A stretch of DNA of 64,000 bases from Paraburkholderia heleia NBRC 101817. Lineage in GTDB: Bacteria; Pseudomonadota; Gammaproteobacteria; Burkholderiales; Burkholderiaceae. How positions within the stretch are numbered: the first letter of the stretch is position 1; each line of letters opens with the position of its first letter. The notes beneath the pieces are model-generated. The model had not been told where the DNA came from. It searched no databases and worked only from the letters and a program-made list of their open reading frames with translations. The stretch is from the NCBI RefSeq assembly GCF_000739775.1, contig NZ_BBJH01000009.1:62001-126000 (forward strand), given 5' to 3'. The position numbers and the translations under genes were made by a program. Positions 52,362 through 61,045 of this stretch are shown in pieces.

Positions 52362-52667
52362 ATGAGCAACGACAATCCGTCGCCGAGGCGCGCGACATAC
52401 GAGAAAGGGATCCGGATCGGCGGGTACGGATGGTTCAGCCGCCTGGCGGCCGTCGTCGTCAGCACAATCGTGCTCGTGGTGGCAGCGATGCTGTCGGTGG
52501 TGCTGCTGGCAGTGCTGTTCGGCGTAGGCGCGATTGTCGCCGGCTATCTCTGGTGGAAGATCCGTGCGCTGCGCCGCCAGGCGCGCGAGTTCGGCGACGA
52601 CGGCCGGACCGTCGACGTCGAGGTTGTGTACAAGGACTCGCATGGCGACGATATCGCGAAACGCTGA
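52362..52667 (+). CDS. Small two-helix membrane protein
   Basis: A 101-aa protein (ATG 52362, GGAGAGG upstream). A basic N-terminus (RRATYEKGIRIGG) leads into one long or two adjacent hydrophobic helices (RLAAVVVSTIVLVVAAMLSV and VLFGVGAIVAGYLWW) and a charged cytoplasmic tail with a strand-like end. No recognised family. It converges on the cupredoxin gene. Confidence 0.62.
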   Translation: MSNDNPSPRRATYEKGIRIGGYGWFSRLAAVVVSTIVLVVAAMLSVVLLAVLFGVGAIVAGYLWWKIRALRRQAREFGDDGRTVDVEVVYKDSHGDDIAKR

Positions 52668-52759
52668 CAATACAGGAATGCCACTGATTGCCGGTGCGAC
52701 GTCTGCGGGCGCGGCTGGACCACGTGAGGTCGTCACCGCCGCGCCATAAGCGCCCGTTT

Positions 52760-53107
52760 CTACTGCACCGTGATGGTGGCCTTCATATACGGGTGAATAC
52801 CGCAGAACACCTTGTACACCCCCGGCTTGTCGAACTTGAACTGATACGTATCGTTCTGGTCGAGCGCGGCGGAGTGAAAGACGCCCGCATCGTTGACGAC
52901 AGTATGCGGTTCGCCGTCCATATTTTTCCAGGTCACCGTGGTGCCCGCCTTGACCGTGAGGGCCATCGGCGAAAACATGAAGTTCTTGATGACGATCTGA
53001 TTGGGCTCCTGCGCCTGCGCGGCAGACAAACCAAAGGTCGCCCCCGCCATGAGTATCCCGATCCCGTAGAAGAGGCCGAACGCGCGACGATAGTGAATGG
53101 AGAGCAT
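52760..53107 (-). CDS. Exported cupredoxin (plastocyanin/amicyanin-like)
   Basis: A 115-aa blue-copper-type protein with signal peptide (cleavage near AAQAQ, residue 33). The beta-sandwich has all four likely copper ligands: His68 (GEPHTV), Cys102, His105 and Met108 (FCGIHPYM). TFGLSAAQAQEPNQIVIKNF begins the mature part. It is next to the Tat-type phosphoesterase on the same strand, 36 bases apart, so probably co-transcribed. Likely a periplasmic electron carrier. Confidence 0.88.
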   Translation of the reverse strand: MLSIHYRRAFGLFYGIGILMAGATFGLSAAQAQEPNQIVIKNFMFSPMALTVKAGTTVTWKNMDGEPHTVVNDAGVFHSAALDQNDTYQFKFDKPGVYKVFCGIHPYMKATITVQ

Positions 53108-53142
53108 GGCTCGGATCCTTGTTCAGTGAGCAAGACGCAAGG

Positions 53143-54078
53143 TCAGGCGAGGGATGTGTCGGAAAGCGTCGCCGCGAGCGGATGGCGCGTGATACGAATA
53201 CTGGTGACGCCAAGCATTTTCGGTAGCTGATCGCTCGCCACCTTGAGCGGCCCGGGTCCGGGGCCGTCGCCGGCCGTCGGTTGCGGATAGGCCGTCGAGC
53301 GCGCCGTGTGGAACGTGATATTGCCCTCCACCTTGGAAACGATCTGATGAATATGGCCATTGAGCACGGTCACGGAGCCGAAGCGCTTTAGATAATCCAT
53401 TGCCTGGCCCGCATCGCCGGTGCCCCAGCCCCATGGTTCGTAGATCGTCCACATCGGCATGTGCGTAAACACGACGATCGGCGTGCTCGACGTGCGGCCC
53501 TTCAGATCGTTTTCCAGCCAGGCGAGTTGGTCCTCGCCCAGGTTTCCCAGCCCGTTCGGCTTGAAATGCATGACGTTGACGAGCGCGATGAAGTGCACGC
53601 CGTTGTGGTCGAAGCTGTAATAGCCGCGGTTGTCCGAGGCCTTGCCGAAACGCTTGAAGTATTCGCCTTGCGGGCCATCGGTCACGTCGTGTTCGCCGGG
53701 CGTGGTGTGCAGCTCCGTTATGGTGAGGCCGGACAGCAATTGCGCCGCCAGATCGAATTCCTCGGGTTTGGAGAGGTGGGTGATATCGCCCGTGTGAATC
53801 GCCAAGGCGGGTTTGACGGGCATGGCGTTGACATAGTCGATTGTCTGTTTGAGCGTGCCCGCGACATCGGGATTGGCTTCCTTGTTGAAGCCGATGTGCG
53901 AGTCGCTGATCTGCAGAAAGAGCGGAACGCCGGCGTTTTCTTTGGCGCTCGCCGCCAGCGCCAGCTCCACGGGCGTGAGGATGCCTCCGGCCAGAACGAA
54001 CACGGTGCCGGCACCACCAAAGGCGAGGCATTTCAGGGCATTGCGGCGTGACGGTTGGGAAGGAAGATCTGACGACAT
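53143..54078 (-). CDS. Tat-exported metallophosphoesterase (calcineurin-like)
   Basis: A 311-aa protein with a twin-Arg signal (SRRNALKCLAFGGAG, then a hydrophobic run to about residue 45). Metal ligands: QISDSHIGF (Asp, His), HTGDITH (Asp), PGEHD, FTHMPMW (His) and LNGHIHQ (His, His). The usual GNHD is GEHD here, with Glu for the metal-binding Asn. GAGGACATC precedes the ATG. Substrate unknown; it forms a pair with the downstream cupredoxin. Confidence 0.86.
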   Translation of the reverse strand: MSSDLPSQPSRRNALKCLAFGGAGTVFVLAGGILTPVELALAASAKENAGVPLFLQISDSHIGFNKEANPDVAGTLKQTIDYVNAMPVKPALAIHTGDITHLSKPEEFDLAAQLLSGLTITELHTTPGEHDVTDGPQGEYFKRFGKASDNRGYYSFDHNGVHFIALVNVMHFKPNGLGNLGEDQLAWLENDLKGRTSSTPIVVFTHMPMWTIYEPWGWGTGDAGQAMDYLKRFGSVTVLNGHIHQIVSKVEGNITFHTARSTAYPQPTAGDGPGPGPLKVASDQLPKMLGVTSIRITRHPLAATLSDTSLA

Positions 54079-54267
54079 GATGTCCTCTCGACTGGGTTCA
54101 GGAAGTCGACCGCCGGTGCAACACGGAGCGCCTCCAGGGCGGGCTTCACGTGCAGTACCGCGAAAGCAGCGGTTTTATTCCCGAATTTTTTGCGCTGATC
54201 GGCACGGGAATAACCGGTGTGCGTTCGCGGTATGGCAGGCGTGGCACACGAAATGGCGGAAACCAAT

Positions 54268-55113
54268 ATGGACATCGTCGGCATGACCCGTCGCCGCTCC
54301 AGCGCCGCGAGAATCGGCGTGCAATTCTGGATGCGCAGGCTTCAACTCACGTCGGGCCTCGTGATGCTGACGTATCTCTTTCTGCATCTGGTCAATCACG
54401 CGCTCGGCATCGGGTCGCTCGAGCTTGCCGGACGCGGTCTCGTACTCGCGCTGCGGCTTTGGCGCAGCACGCCCGGCACGATCGCGCTATATGGCGCCGC
54501 GGCGGTGCATTTCGCGCTGGCATTGCACACGATTTACGGACGGCGCCACTGGGCACTGCCGCCCGCGGAATGGATCCGCCTGTGGGCAGGGCTCAGCCTG
54601 CCGCTCCTGCTGATCCGCCATGCGGTGACGACCCGGCTTGCGTCATCGCTCTATGGTTTCGAACCCAACTACGAGCGCGTCATCGTCGTGCTGCTCACGA
54701 GCGGCACGCAAGGCCTGCAACTCGCGCTGCTGGCGCCTGGCTGGATACACGGATGTCTCGGGCTGTGGTTCCGGTTGCGCCACCATGCATGGGCGCGCCG
54801 CATGCGGCCGGCGCTGCTGACCGTCTTTGCCCTGTTGCCGCTGCTTTCCGCAGCGGGCTTCATCCACATGATGCGAGCCGTCGAGGGGGAGCGCCACCTG
54901 TTGCCGCCTGTCGATGCCGCGCTCGTCGTTCATCAAGCCGCCCTCGACGTCGCACGTCGCGATCTCGTCACGCTCTATTTCGTCCTGGTTGCCGGTACAC
55001 TGATCCTGGGCCAGTTGCGTAACGCACTGGAGCGCCGCAGGCTGCGCCAGGAGTCGGTGGACGCCCGTTTGCCGGCACGCAGTGCATCGTCCGGACAGGA
55101 TGTTCACGAATGA
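54268..55113 (+). CDS. Membrane domain of an adenylate/guanylate-cyclase-type protein, without cyclase
   Basis: A 281-aa membrane protein (ATG 54268; 54256 and 54283 also possible). Five or six helices with LTSGLVMLTYLFLHLVNHALGI, TPGTIALYGAAAVHFALALH and LRHHAWARRMRPALLTVFAL resemble the N-terminal half of proteobacterial class III cyclases that continue into a ferredoxin-like and then a cyclase domain. Here the frame stops after QESVDARLPARSASSG with no such domain downstream. Either a stand-alone heme/quinone-type membrane sensor or a truncated gene. Confidence 0.65.
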   Translation: MDIVGMTRRRSSAARIGVQFWMRRLQLTSGLVMLTYLFLHLVNHALGIGSLELAGRGLVLALRLWRSTPGTIALYGAAAVHFALALHTIYGRRHWALPPAEWIRLWAGLSLPLLLIRHAVTTRLASSLYGFEPNYERVIVVLLTSGTQGLQLALLAPGWIHGCLGLWFRLRHHAWARRMRPALLTVFALLPLLSAAGFIHMMRAVEGERHLLPPVDAALVVHQAALDVARRDLVTLYFVLVAGTLILGQLRNALERRRLRQESVDARLPARSASSGQDVHE

Positions 55114-55254
55114 CTTTCGATGTCGAATTTGTTCCGATACGAAGGCGAAAACCTTATATTCAGCGCATGCGGACAAGGGCGAATATACGGGTTCCAGTCG
55201 TTGACGGGAGCGGGGGACGCTTCATCAGCGAGTCGCGAGCATCCGGGAGGGGAC

Positions 55255-55515
55255 ATGTCCGCAGTTGGTGCGATCCACAGGGATTCGCGTTCCGAGTCGT
55301 TGAGTTCGGTCGCCGCGCGATTTAAAGGCAGAACGGTGCGCCTGTGTTCAGGCGGGCCGTTAATGACGGTGAATCAGGTCGTGCCGACGGCATTTGGTCC
55401 GCAGCTTTCCTGTGCATGGTTCGAGTCGCCTAGGTCGACCAAACTCATTCGGGCCGTATTCAGTACCGATGCGGTTCAGTTCGCTTGCGCGCTGTCGGAA
55501 GCTCAGACGCTGTAA
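55255..55515 (+). CDS. YodC-like DUF2158 protein
   Basis: An 86-aa protein from ATG 55255, with GGGAGGGGAC upstream. The core RFKGRTVRLCSGGPLMTVNQ and LSCAWFESPRSTKLIRAVF match the short YodC/DUF2158 beta-barrel family (usual core about 60 aa; typically FKxGDxVxLKSGGPxMTV...C.WF). An extra 25-residue Ser-rich N-terminus is present. Its last bases overlap the convergent small gene at 55503. Role unknown. Confidence 0.72.
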   Translation: MSAVGAIHRDSRSESLSSVAARFKGRTVRLCSGGPLMTVNQVVPTAFGPQLSCAWFESPRSTKLIRAVFSTDAVQFACALSEAQTL

Positions 55516-55670
55516 CCCGAATCGCGCATCAGCTGGCGCGATACGTCACCGCCCACGCCTTGCGCATCGAATTGCCCGCGGAGCTTCGCGTCTGCCTTGC
55601 GGGTGACGCCGCGATGCATGGCCACGATGATCGCGAAGAAAGCGATTAGAAAGATCGGTAAGCTAAGCAT
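55503..55670 (-). CDS. Small single-helix membrane protein, 55 aa
   Basis: ATG 55668-55670 preceded by AGGAG six bases away; stop TGA at 55503-55505. The N-terminal helix MLSLPIFLIAFFAIIVAMH is followed by a basic stretch and a soluble tail ending RDSGYSV. The strong ribosome site, complete frame and convergent 13-base overlap with the DUF2158 gene support it. Topology suggests a cytoplasmic tail and one inner-membrane helix; family not recognised. Confidence 0.7.
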   Translation of the reverse strand: MLSLPIFLIAFFAIIVAMHRGVTRKADAKLRGQFDAQGVGGDVSRQLMRDSGYSV

Positions 55671-55959
55671 TGTGTTGCTCCTGGCTAATCAGATCAGACC
55701 GGAGATCTGTCTGCCGAGTTCACCCTGAAGAGTCGCATGGCCCGGGCCCGACCGGGTCCGACGGCGTCCACTCCAGCGGCCAGGACGTTCACGATTTATC
55801 ATTCGTGACGCGAGGTGCCAGAATATGTGGTTAGTCCGTAGCGAGGCGACGGCCTGCCGGCCGCGGAATGATCCGCCCCTCTTTGCCGGGTTGCGCACGC
55901 GTATATCGAAGACGCCCGCCTACCCTTGAGACCAGGACGCCGAATCCCATCTACCTGTC

Positions 55960-56373
55960 GTGAACCAGCGTATCCGTCCCCCCTTGCCGCCTGAATGGCC
56001 GTTTCCGCCGTATCGCGACGTTTCCGGCCGCACCTTCGGCGATCTCGTCGCGCTTCAATATCGCGGCGCTGGCGTTTGGCTCTGGCGGTGCCGGTGCGGC
56101 GCCCACGTCACCGCCGCGCTCGATGCGGTGGAGGGCGGCCAGACGCGCGATTGTGGCTGCGGTGAGCAGCGCCGCGTGTGGCGGTCCCGGCCGGGCTCGC
56201 CCGCGCTGAAGGGCGGCGAGGTATTCGGCCAGCTGACGACGGATCGCTATGCCGGCGACAGCAAGTGGGTTTGCCGGTGCGATTGCGGCAATGAGGTGAC
56301 GGTGAGCGCCGGGCGCCTGCGGCTCGGCCAGGCGCGTTCGTGTGGCCGCTGCCTCGGCGCGTTGACCGGCTGA
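55960..56373 (+). CDS. Protein with two tandem zinc-ribbon-like repeats
   Basis: A 137-aa frame beginning GTG 55960. Two similar units of about 50 residues: GRTFGDLVALQYRGAGVWLW then RCRCG...RDCGC, and GGEVFGQLTTDRYAGDSKWV then CRCDCGNEVTV...RSCGRC. The pattern (FGxLxV...W.CRCDCG...SCGC) resembles small Cys-rich proteins common in phage genomes. No Shine-Dalgarno is evident before GTG, so the start is uncertain. A DNA- or RNA-binding role is possible. Confidence 0.68.
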   Translation: MNQRIRPPLPPEWPFPPYRDVSGRTFGDLVALQYRGAGVWLWRCRCGAHVTAALDAVEGGQTRDCGCGEQRRVWRSRPGSPALKGGEVFGQLTTDRYAGDSKWVCRCDCGNEVTVSAGRLRLGQARSCGRCLGALTG

Positions 56374-56387
56374 GAGAGGCCCGTTCG

Positions 56388-58334
56388 TCATTCTCCCGTC
56401 AGGCGAGCCATCGCTTCGCCCTCGCTTTCGCGCTCCAGAAAAGCCGCCACTGCCGAAGCCTCCATCGGGCGGGAACAGTAGTAGCCCTGAATGAGCGTTG
56501 CCCCGAGCGCCGCGACCGTTTGCAGTTCGGCCGCCGTCTCCACGCCTTCGACGATGCAGTCGAGCGACATCTGCCGGCTGAGATTGAGCAGCGTGCGAAC
56601 CACGGTGAACGCCGTCGTGCGCGCCTTGAGACCGCTCACGAACATCCTGTCGATCTTCAGGCGCGTGAGCGGCAGTTTGCACAGGTACGAAAGGCTCGAA
56701 TAGCCGGTGCCGAAATCGTCGACTGACAAACCGCAACCCAGCGTGCGCAGCACCCCGGCCGCTTTCTGGACCTGCTCGAAGTCCTTGGCCATTGCGGTTT
56801 CGGTGATTTCGAAGTCGAGCCGGGCCGGGTCGATGCCGCTGCTGACGATGTACCGGGCCAACTCTTTCACGGCAGGTTCACTGGCGAAATCATGCGCTGA
56901 AAGGTTGAAAGACAAGCGGATATGCGCTGGCCATTGCTTCGCGCAGGCCAGCGCCTTGGCAAACAGCGCGAGGGTCAAGCTGTTGATCACGCCGTTGCGC
57001 TCCGCGGCGGGAATGAATTCGCCGGGCGGGACCGTGCCGAGCAACGCGCTTCGCCAGCGCGCCAGGGCTTCGAAGCCGACGGTGCGCTGGCGATCGAGCG
57101 AATAGATCGGCTGGAACGCGAGGTCAAGTTCACTGGCGAGATCGGGGGAGCGTAGCGCCTGGGCAATCTGCGACTCGCGAATGATGGCGTTGCGGTGCGT
57201 CTCCGAAAAGATGGTTACCGAGCCGCGCGAGCGGCGCTTGCTCTCGTAAAGTGCGTAGTCTGCCGTTTCGAACAAATCCGCCTTGTTTCGTGAAATGTGC
57301 GGATAGGTAGAGAAGCCGATCGTCGCCCCGAGGCGAACAGATATCTCGCCGACCAGTATGGGTGTTTGAAAAACATCGCAGAGGGTGCGGCCGAGTTGCG
57401 AGAGGCCAGCGTCCGCGCAGTCGTCCGTGACGATGATGCCGAATTCGTCGCCGCCCAGCCTCGCAAGCGTAATCGTGCCGCGCGCCGCGCTGGCGAGGCG
57501 CGACGCGACTTCGGCCAGCACATGATCGCCCAGCGAGTGGCCATGAATGTCGTTGACGGACTTGAAGCCGTCGAGATCGACAAGGCCCACCGCGAGCCGT
57601 CCACCCGATGCGACGGCAGCATCGAAATGCCTGTCGAGCGAGGTGAAAAAGGCCCGCCGGTTAGGGAGATTCGTGAGACTGTCGATATTCGCGAGGCGCT
57701 TGTTTTCGGCTTGCGTGGCAACGAGATCCGAGAAGTTCTTGAAATGCGTGAATGCAACGACCAGCATCGCCAGCGAAACCAGCGACGTATCGATGGCGAT
57801 CGCCTGGAATACACCATTTCCCGAACTCAGGAACGTAACGACGAGCGCGCCGTTGACAATGGCGGTGACGGCGAACGCCGCCTTGACGACGTTCATCAGG
57901 CAAAAGATGACGCCGACGACCGTAATGGCCATGTAAAAGGCGACATGAAGCTTGAATGCCGCGCCGCCATGAGGCAGCAGGGAGAGCGACCATGCCGTGA
58001 ACGAAATGGAGAAGATCCAGGCGAGCCTGTTGGAATTGCCCAGGATCGCAACCGCATCTTGCGCACTCACACGGATCCTGGAGAGCCGCAGCCAGGAGAC
58101 GACGCGAACAAAGCAAAATCCAGTGAGCACCAGCGGACAGATCACGCCTTGCCATGCGGGAATCTCGTTCTCGTGAGGCAGCACCATGCCCCACGTGTTG
58201 ACGACCAGCAGCCCATACATCATGGGAAGCTGATAGATCATCACGCGCAACTGCGCCAGCTTCAGGGCAGCGCTGTTTCCGGCGAGGAAAGTGCGCCGAA
58301 TCGTTCCCCAATACTGGGCCAGAACGTTGGACAT
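56388..58334 (-). CDS. Membrane-bound GGDEF-EAL cyclic-di-GMP protein
   Basis: A 648-aa protein: five or six N-terminal helices (residues about 30-205) of a MASE-like sensor, a GGDEF domain (about 215-380) with intact RLGGDEFGI, and an EAL domain (about 395-640) with intact FEALARW, DDFGTGYSS, IDRMFV and VEGVET motifs. No RxxD inhibitory site is obvious in the expected position. Both synthesis and hydrolysis of c-di-GMP look possible; the balance cannot be read from sequence. Monocistronic. Confidence 0.9.
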   Translation of the reverse strand: MSNVLAQYWGTIRRTFLAGNSAALKLAQLRVMIYQLPMMYGLLVVNTWGMVLPHENEIPAWQGVICPLVLTGFCFVRVVSWLRLSRIRVSAQDAVAILGNSNRLAWIFSISFTAWSLSLLPHGGAAFKLHVAFYMAITVVGVIFCLMNVVKAAFAVTAIVNGALVVTFLSSGNGVFQAIAIDTSLVSLAMLVVAFTHFKNFSDLVATQAENKRLANIDSLTNLPNRRAFFTSLDRHFDAAVASGGRLAVGLVDLDGFKSVNDIHGHSLGDHVLAEVASRLASAARGTITLARLGGDEFGIIVTDDCADAGLSQLGRTLCDVFQTPILVGEISVRLGATIGFSTYPHISRNKADLFETADYALYESKRRSRGSVTIFSETHRNAIIRESQIAQALRSPDLASELDLAFQPIYSLDRQRTVGFEALARWRSALLGTVPPGEFIPAAERNGVINSLTLALFAKALACAKQWPAHIRLSFNLSAHDFASEPAVKELARYIVSSGIDPARLDFEITETAMAKDFEQVQKAAGVLRTLGCGLSVDDFGTGYSSLSYLCKLPLTRLKIDRMFVSGLKARTTAFTVVRTLLNLSRQMSLDCIVEGVETAAELQTVAALGATLIQGYYCSRPMEASAVAAFLERESEGEAMARLTGE

Positions 58335-58439
58335 TGTCTTGCGAGTCGGTGCGGTCCCGTTGCAACAACCGGGAACGAAATGTAATACCTCCGTTTACGA
58401 CCGCTCGCATTATTTCTGGAGGCAACGCGCGTACTTTTC

Positions 58440-58670
58440 ATGATCGGCGACACCCACACGGGCCTGATCGGCAAAACGACGTAAGGAGAGGCATATCTCA
58501 AGGATGACGAAATAGTTGTCAACGCGCCGCCCGATGAAACCGGTGTGGCGACGGTGCACGGCAGCGCGTTCGGACTGGGCCTCTCTATTGGTGTTGCCCA
58601 GGTTACCGATGATGCGCGCTGGATAAGCGCGGTCTCGCCAGCGGCGGAGCCGCCAATCGCAATGGGATGA
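58440..58670 (+). pseudogene. C-terminal remnant of a class-I (aspartate-type) aminotransferase gene
   Basis: The plus strand reads MIGDTHTGLIGKTT, TAA (about 58482), then GEAYLKDDEIVVNAPPDE and TGVATVHGSAFGLG, the unmistakable C-terminal active-site-closing region of aspartate aminotransferases (GVATVHGSAFG), before it degenerates and stops at 58668-58670. The N-terminal 300 residues are missing. The internal stop and loss of the rest mark it as a dead fragment. Confidence 0.6.
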
Positions 58671-58770
58671 GATTGGCGCAAACGTTTGGCATCCTCGGCG
58701 AGGTGGGCGTCCTGGTGTTCGCTTGCCGCCCCGGCCTAAAGTTCGCCTGGCCATTGCCGAAATACCGGCC

Positions 58771-59001
58771 ATGGCGCGCAAACATCCCGACTATCCCGAC
58801 AAACCACCGATCTGGGCAGAGGCGCGCGCGCTCGAGGCGAGCATTCGCGTCATCCGTCGCGCGCAAGGCAAGAAGAACCCCGAGGACTTCCCGGCGGGGA
58901 GCCCCGAATGCACGGCTGCCATGGATGAGTTCGTGCGCGACGTCTGCCGCGCCCTCGAGATCGATATCAACACGCTCGGCAAGGACTCCGGCGACCTTTG
59001 A
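58771..59001 (+). CDS. Small hypothetical protein, 76 aa
   Basis: Starts at MARKHPDYPDKPPIWAEARA (58771; an upstream in-frame start adds 16 unlikely residues). Helical, charged, with ASIRVIRRAQGKKNPEDFPAG and FVRDVCRALEIDINTLG; no signal or membrane segment. No clear ribosome site. Composition is coding-like and the frame is complete. Family not recognised. Confidence 0.55.
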   Translation: MARKHPDYPDKPPIWAEARALEASIRVIRRAQGKKNPEDFPAGSPECTAAMDEFVRDVCRALEIDINTLGKDSGDL

Positions 59002-59113
59002 CGCTTGCCATCCCGGTGGCCGGCTCCGCGCGGACCGTCGTTTGTATCCTCCGCACGCGGGAATGCGGATTGCGCGCTCCGGAACAACCGATGACGAGTT
59101 CACGAGGTTGCAC

Positions 59114-59515
59114 GTGAAGACAACGCTTACGCTCGCATTGTCGTTGTGTTTCGGCGTGGCGCTGCTCACGACCCAGCCAGCACATGGCGCAGATCCCGCC
59201 TCCGACTCCGCGCCGCCGTGCGGCAAGCTCGTGGGAACAAGCGCCGCCGGCGGCTTCGCACTACGCAGCGGCGAACCGGTCGATTTCGTTACCGCGGGGC
59301 AGGCCACGCACGGCACGTTGTTCGTTTTCAGCGATGGCCCCGTATTTCGCGCGTACTGGCAACCCGAAGGCAGCGAGGAGAAGTACGCGCTCGCCAACGC
59401 CGGTCCGGACAGCGTGCGCCTCGTTTCGACGCCGCCGCAGGGCACATTGACCCGTGGCGCCCAGCCCGGTGTTGCCACACAGCCAATGCAAGTGCTTTCG
59501 TGTCCGAAGCTTTAA
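59114..59515 (+). CDS. Small secreted hypothetical protein
   Basis: A 133-aa frame with GTG 59114, GAGG at six bases upstream, and a clear signal peptide (VKTTLTLALSLCFGVALLTT, cleaved after HGA near residue 25). The mature part has one Cys near each end (PPCGKLVG and VLSCPKL), possibly a disulfide, and strand-rich sequence between. No family recognised; the gene is alone on its transcript. Confidence 0.6.
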   Translation: MKTTLTLALSLCFGVALLTTQPAHGADPASDSAPPCGKLVGTSAAGGFALRSGEPVDFVTAGQATHGTLFVFSDGPVFRAYWQPEGSEEKYALANAGPDSVRLVSTPPQGTLTRGAQPGVATQPMQVLSCPKL

Positions 59516-59668
59516 TTCGCCATGCCGTTTCCGGTTCATATCCCACCATGTGAACCGTCCTTTCGTATCGCGCCGCGAGCGACTAGTCTTTAACGATACC
59601 AAACGGACGAACGGTCCGGCACGTCACTGGCGCACCGCGCCGCGCAGCCGGCCTCGATGGAGACAGAT

Positions 59669-61021
59669 ATGGAGCTTGAAACCCGCACCATGGCGCGCGT
59701 GACGGCAAGGCTCGTGCCGTTCCTGATCGTTTGCTATTTCGTGGCGTATCTCGATCGGGTCAATGTCGGCTTTGCTGCATTGCAGATGAACAAGGCACTC
59801 GATCTTTCCGCGAGCGCATTCGGCTTCGGCGCAGGGATCTTCTTCATTGCCTATTTCTTCTTCGAGGTGCCGTCGAACCTGTTGCTCGAACGTTTCGGCG
59901 CAAGGCGCTGGATCGCGCGCATCATGTTCACGTGGGGTATTATCGCGGGCGCGATGGCATTCATTCCGGACCTCGCCCGCATCACTGGCATGTCGAACGC
60001 ACATGTATTCTATGGACTGCGTATCTTGCTCGGCGTCGCCGAGGCGGGTTTCTTCCCCGGCATCATCTTTCTGTTGACGCTCTGGTTTCCCGCCAAATAC
60101 CGCGCGCGCGTGGTGGGCTATTTCATGGCGGCCATTCCCTTGTCGACGGTGATTGGCGGCCCGGTTTCCGGCTCGCTGCTTTCGCTGGACGGCAGAGGGG
60201 GGCTGGCGGGCTGGCAGTGGGTCTACCTGATCGAGGCAATTCCCGCGGTCGTGCTCTCCGTCGCTGTGCTCTTCTATCTGACCGACAAACCCGCCGACGC
60301 CAACTGGCTCGCCGACGACGAGCGCCGCTGGCTCGTCGATCGTCAGGCGCAGGAGCGTCGTCATCGGGAGAAGGTGCGCACGTTCAGCGTGCTGGAGGCG
60401 CTCATCAATCCGCGCGTGCTGGCAGTGGCGCTGATCTATTTCGGTGCGAATGCAACCAATTACGGCCTCAGTTTCTTCCTGCCGCAGATCGTCAAGGCGT
60501 TCGGCCTCACGAATGTGCAGACGGGCTTCGTCACTGCGCTGCCCTACGCAGTGGGCGTCGTTTCGATGGTGCTGTGGGGTCGGCATTCCGACCGCCGGCT
60601 TGAACGCAAGCGTCACGTCGCATTTGCGCTGGCCGTCGCAGCCGCCGGTATTGCGGCTGCCGCGGGACTCGATAATCCGGTGCTCAAGATGCTGGCGCTT
60701 TCCATCGCGGGCTTCGGTATTTTCGGTTGTCTGCCGGTGATCTGGACGCTGCCGGCCGCGTTTCTTTCGGGCGCGGCAGCGGCCGGCGGCATTGCGGCCG
60801 TCAATTCGCTCGGCAATCTGGCGGGCTTTTTCGGCCCCTACGCGATGGGCTGGATCAAGGACAGCACCGGCGGCTTCGGCGCGGGCCTGCTATGTCTTGC
60901 GGGAGCGGGGCTCGTGGGCGCGGGCGCGGCGCTCGTCCTTCCTCACAATCCGGCGCTCGAAACGCTCGACGATTCGCCGCAAACCGAAACGCATGGGGAG
61001 GGCGGTGTGGTAAGGCCGTGA
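59669..61021 (+). CDS. MFS transporter, anion:cation symporter (tartrate/phthalate type)
   Basis: A 450-aa, 12-helix transporter (ATG 59669, GGAG seven bases upstream; ATG 59657 possible). Family landmarks of the ACS group: RLVPFLIVCYFVAYLDRVNV, MNKALDLSASAFGFGAGIFF, YFFFEVPSNLLLERFGARRW and AEAGFFPGIIFLLTLWFPAK. ACS members import carboxylates such as tartrate, galactarate, 4-hydroxyphenylacetate or phthalates. No catabolic neighbours, so substrate is open. Confidence 0.86.
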   Translation: MELETRTMARVTARLVPFLIVCYFVAYLDRVNVGFAALQMNKALDLSASAFGFGAGIFFIAYFFFEVPSNLLLERFGARRWIARIMFTWGIIAGAMAFIPDLARITGMSNAHVFYGLRILLGVAEAGFFPGIIFLLTLWFPAKYRARVVGYFMAAIPLSTVIGGPVSGSLLSLDGRGGLAGWQWVYLIEAIPAVVLSVAVLFYLTDKPADANWLADDERRWLVDRQAQERRHREKVRTFSVLEALINPRVLAVALIYFGANATNYGLSFFLPQIVKAFGLTNVQTGFVTALPYAVGVVSMVLWGRHSDRRLERKRHVAFALAVAAAGIAAAAGLDNPVLKMLALSIAGFGIFGCLPVIWTLPAAFLSGAAAAGGIAAVNSLGNLAGFFGPYAMGWIKDSTGGFGAGLLCLAGAGLVGAGAALVLPHNPALETLDDSPQTETHGEGGVVRP

Positions 61022-61045
61022 GCGGCGCCTGGGTGCGCTATTGGC

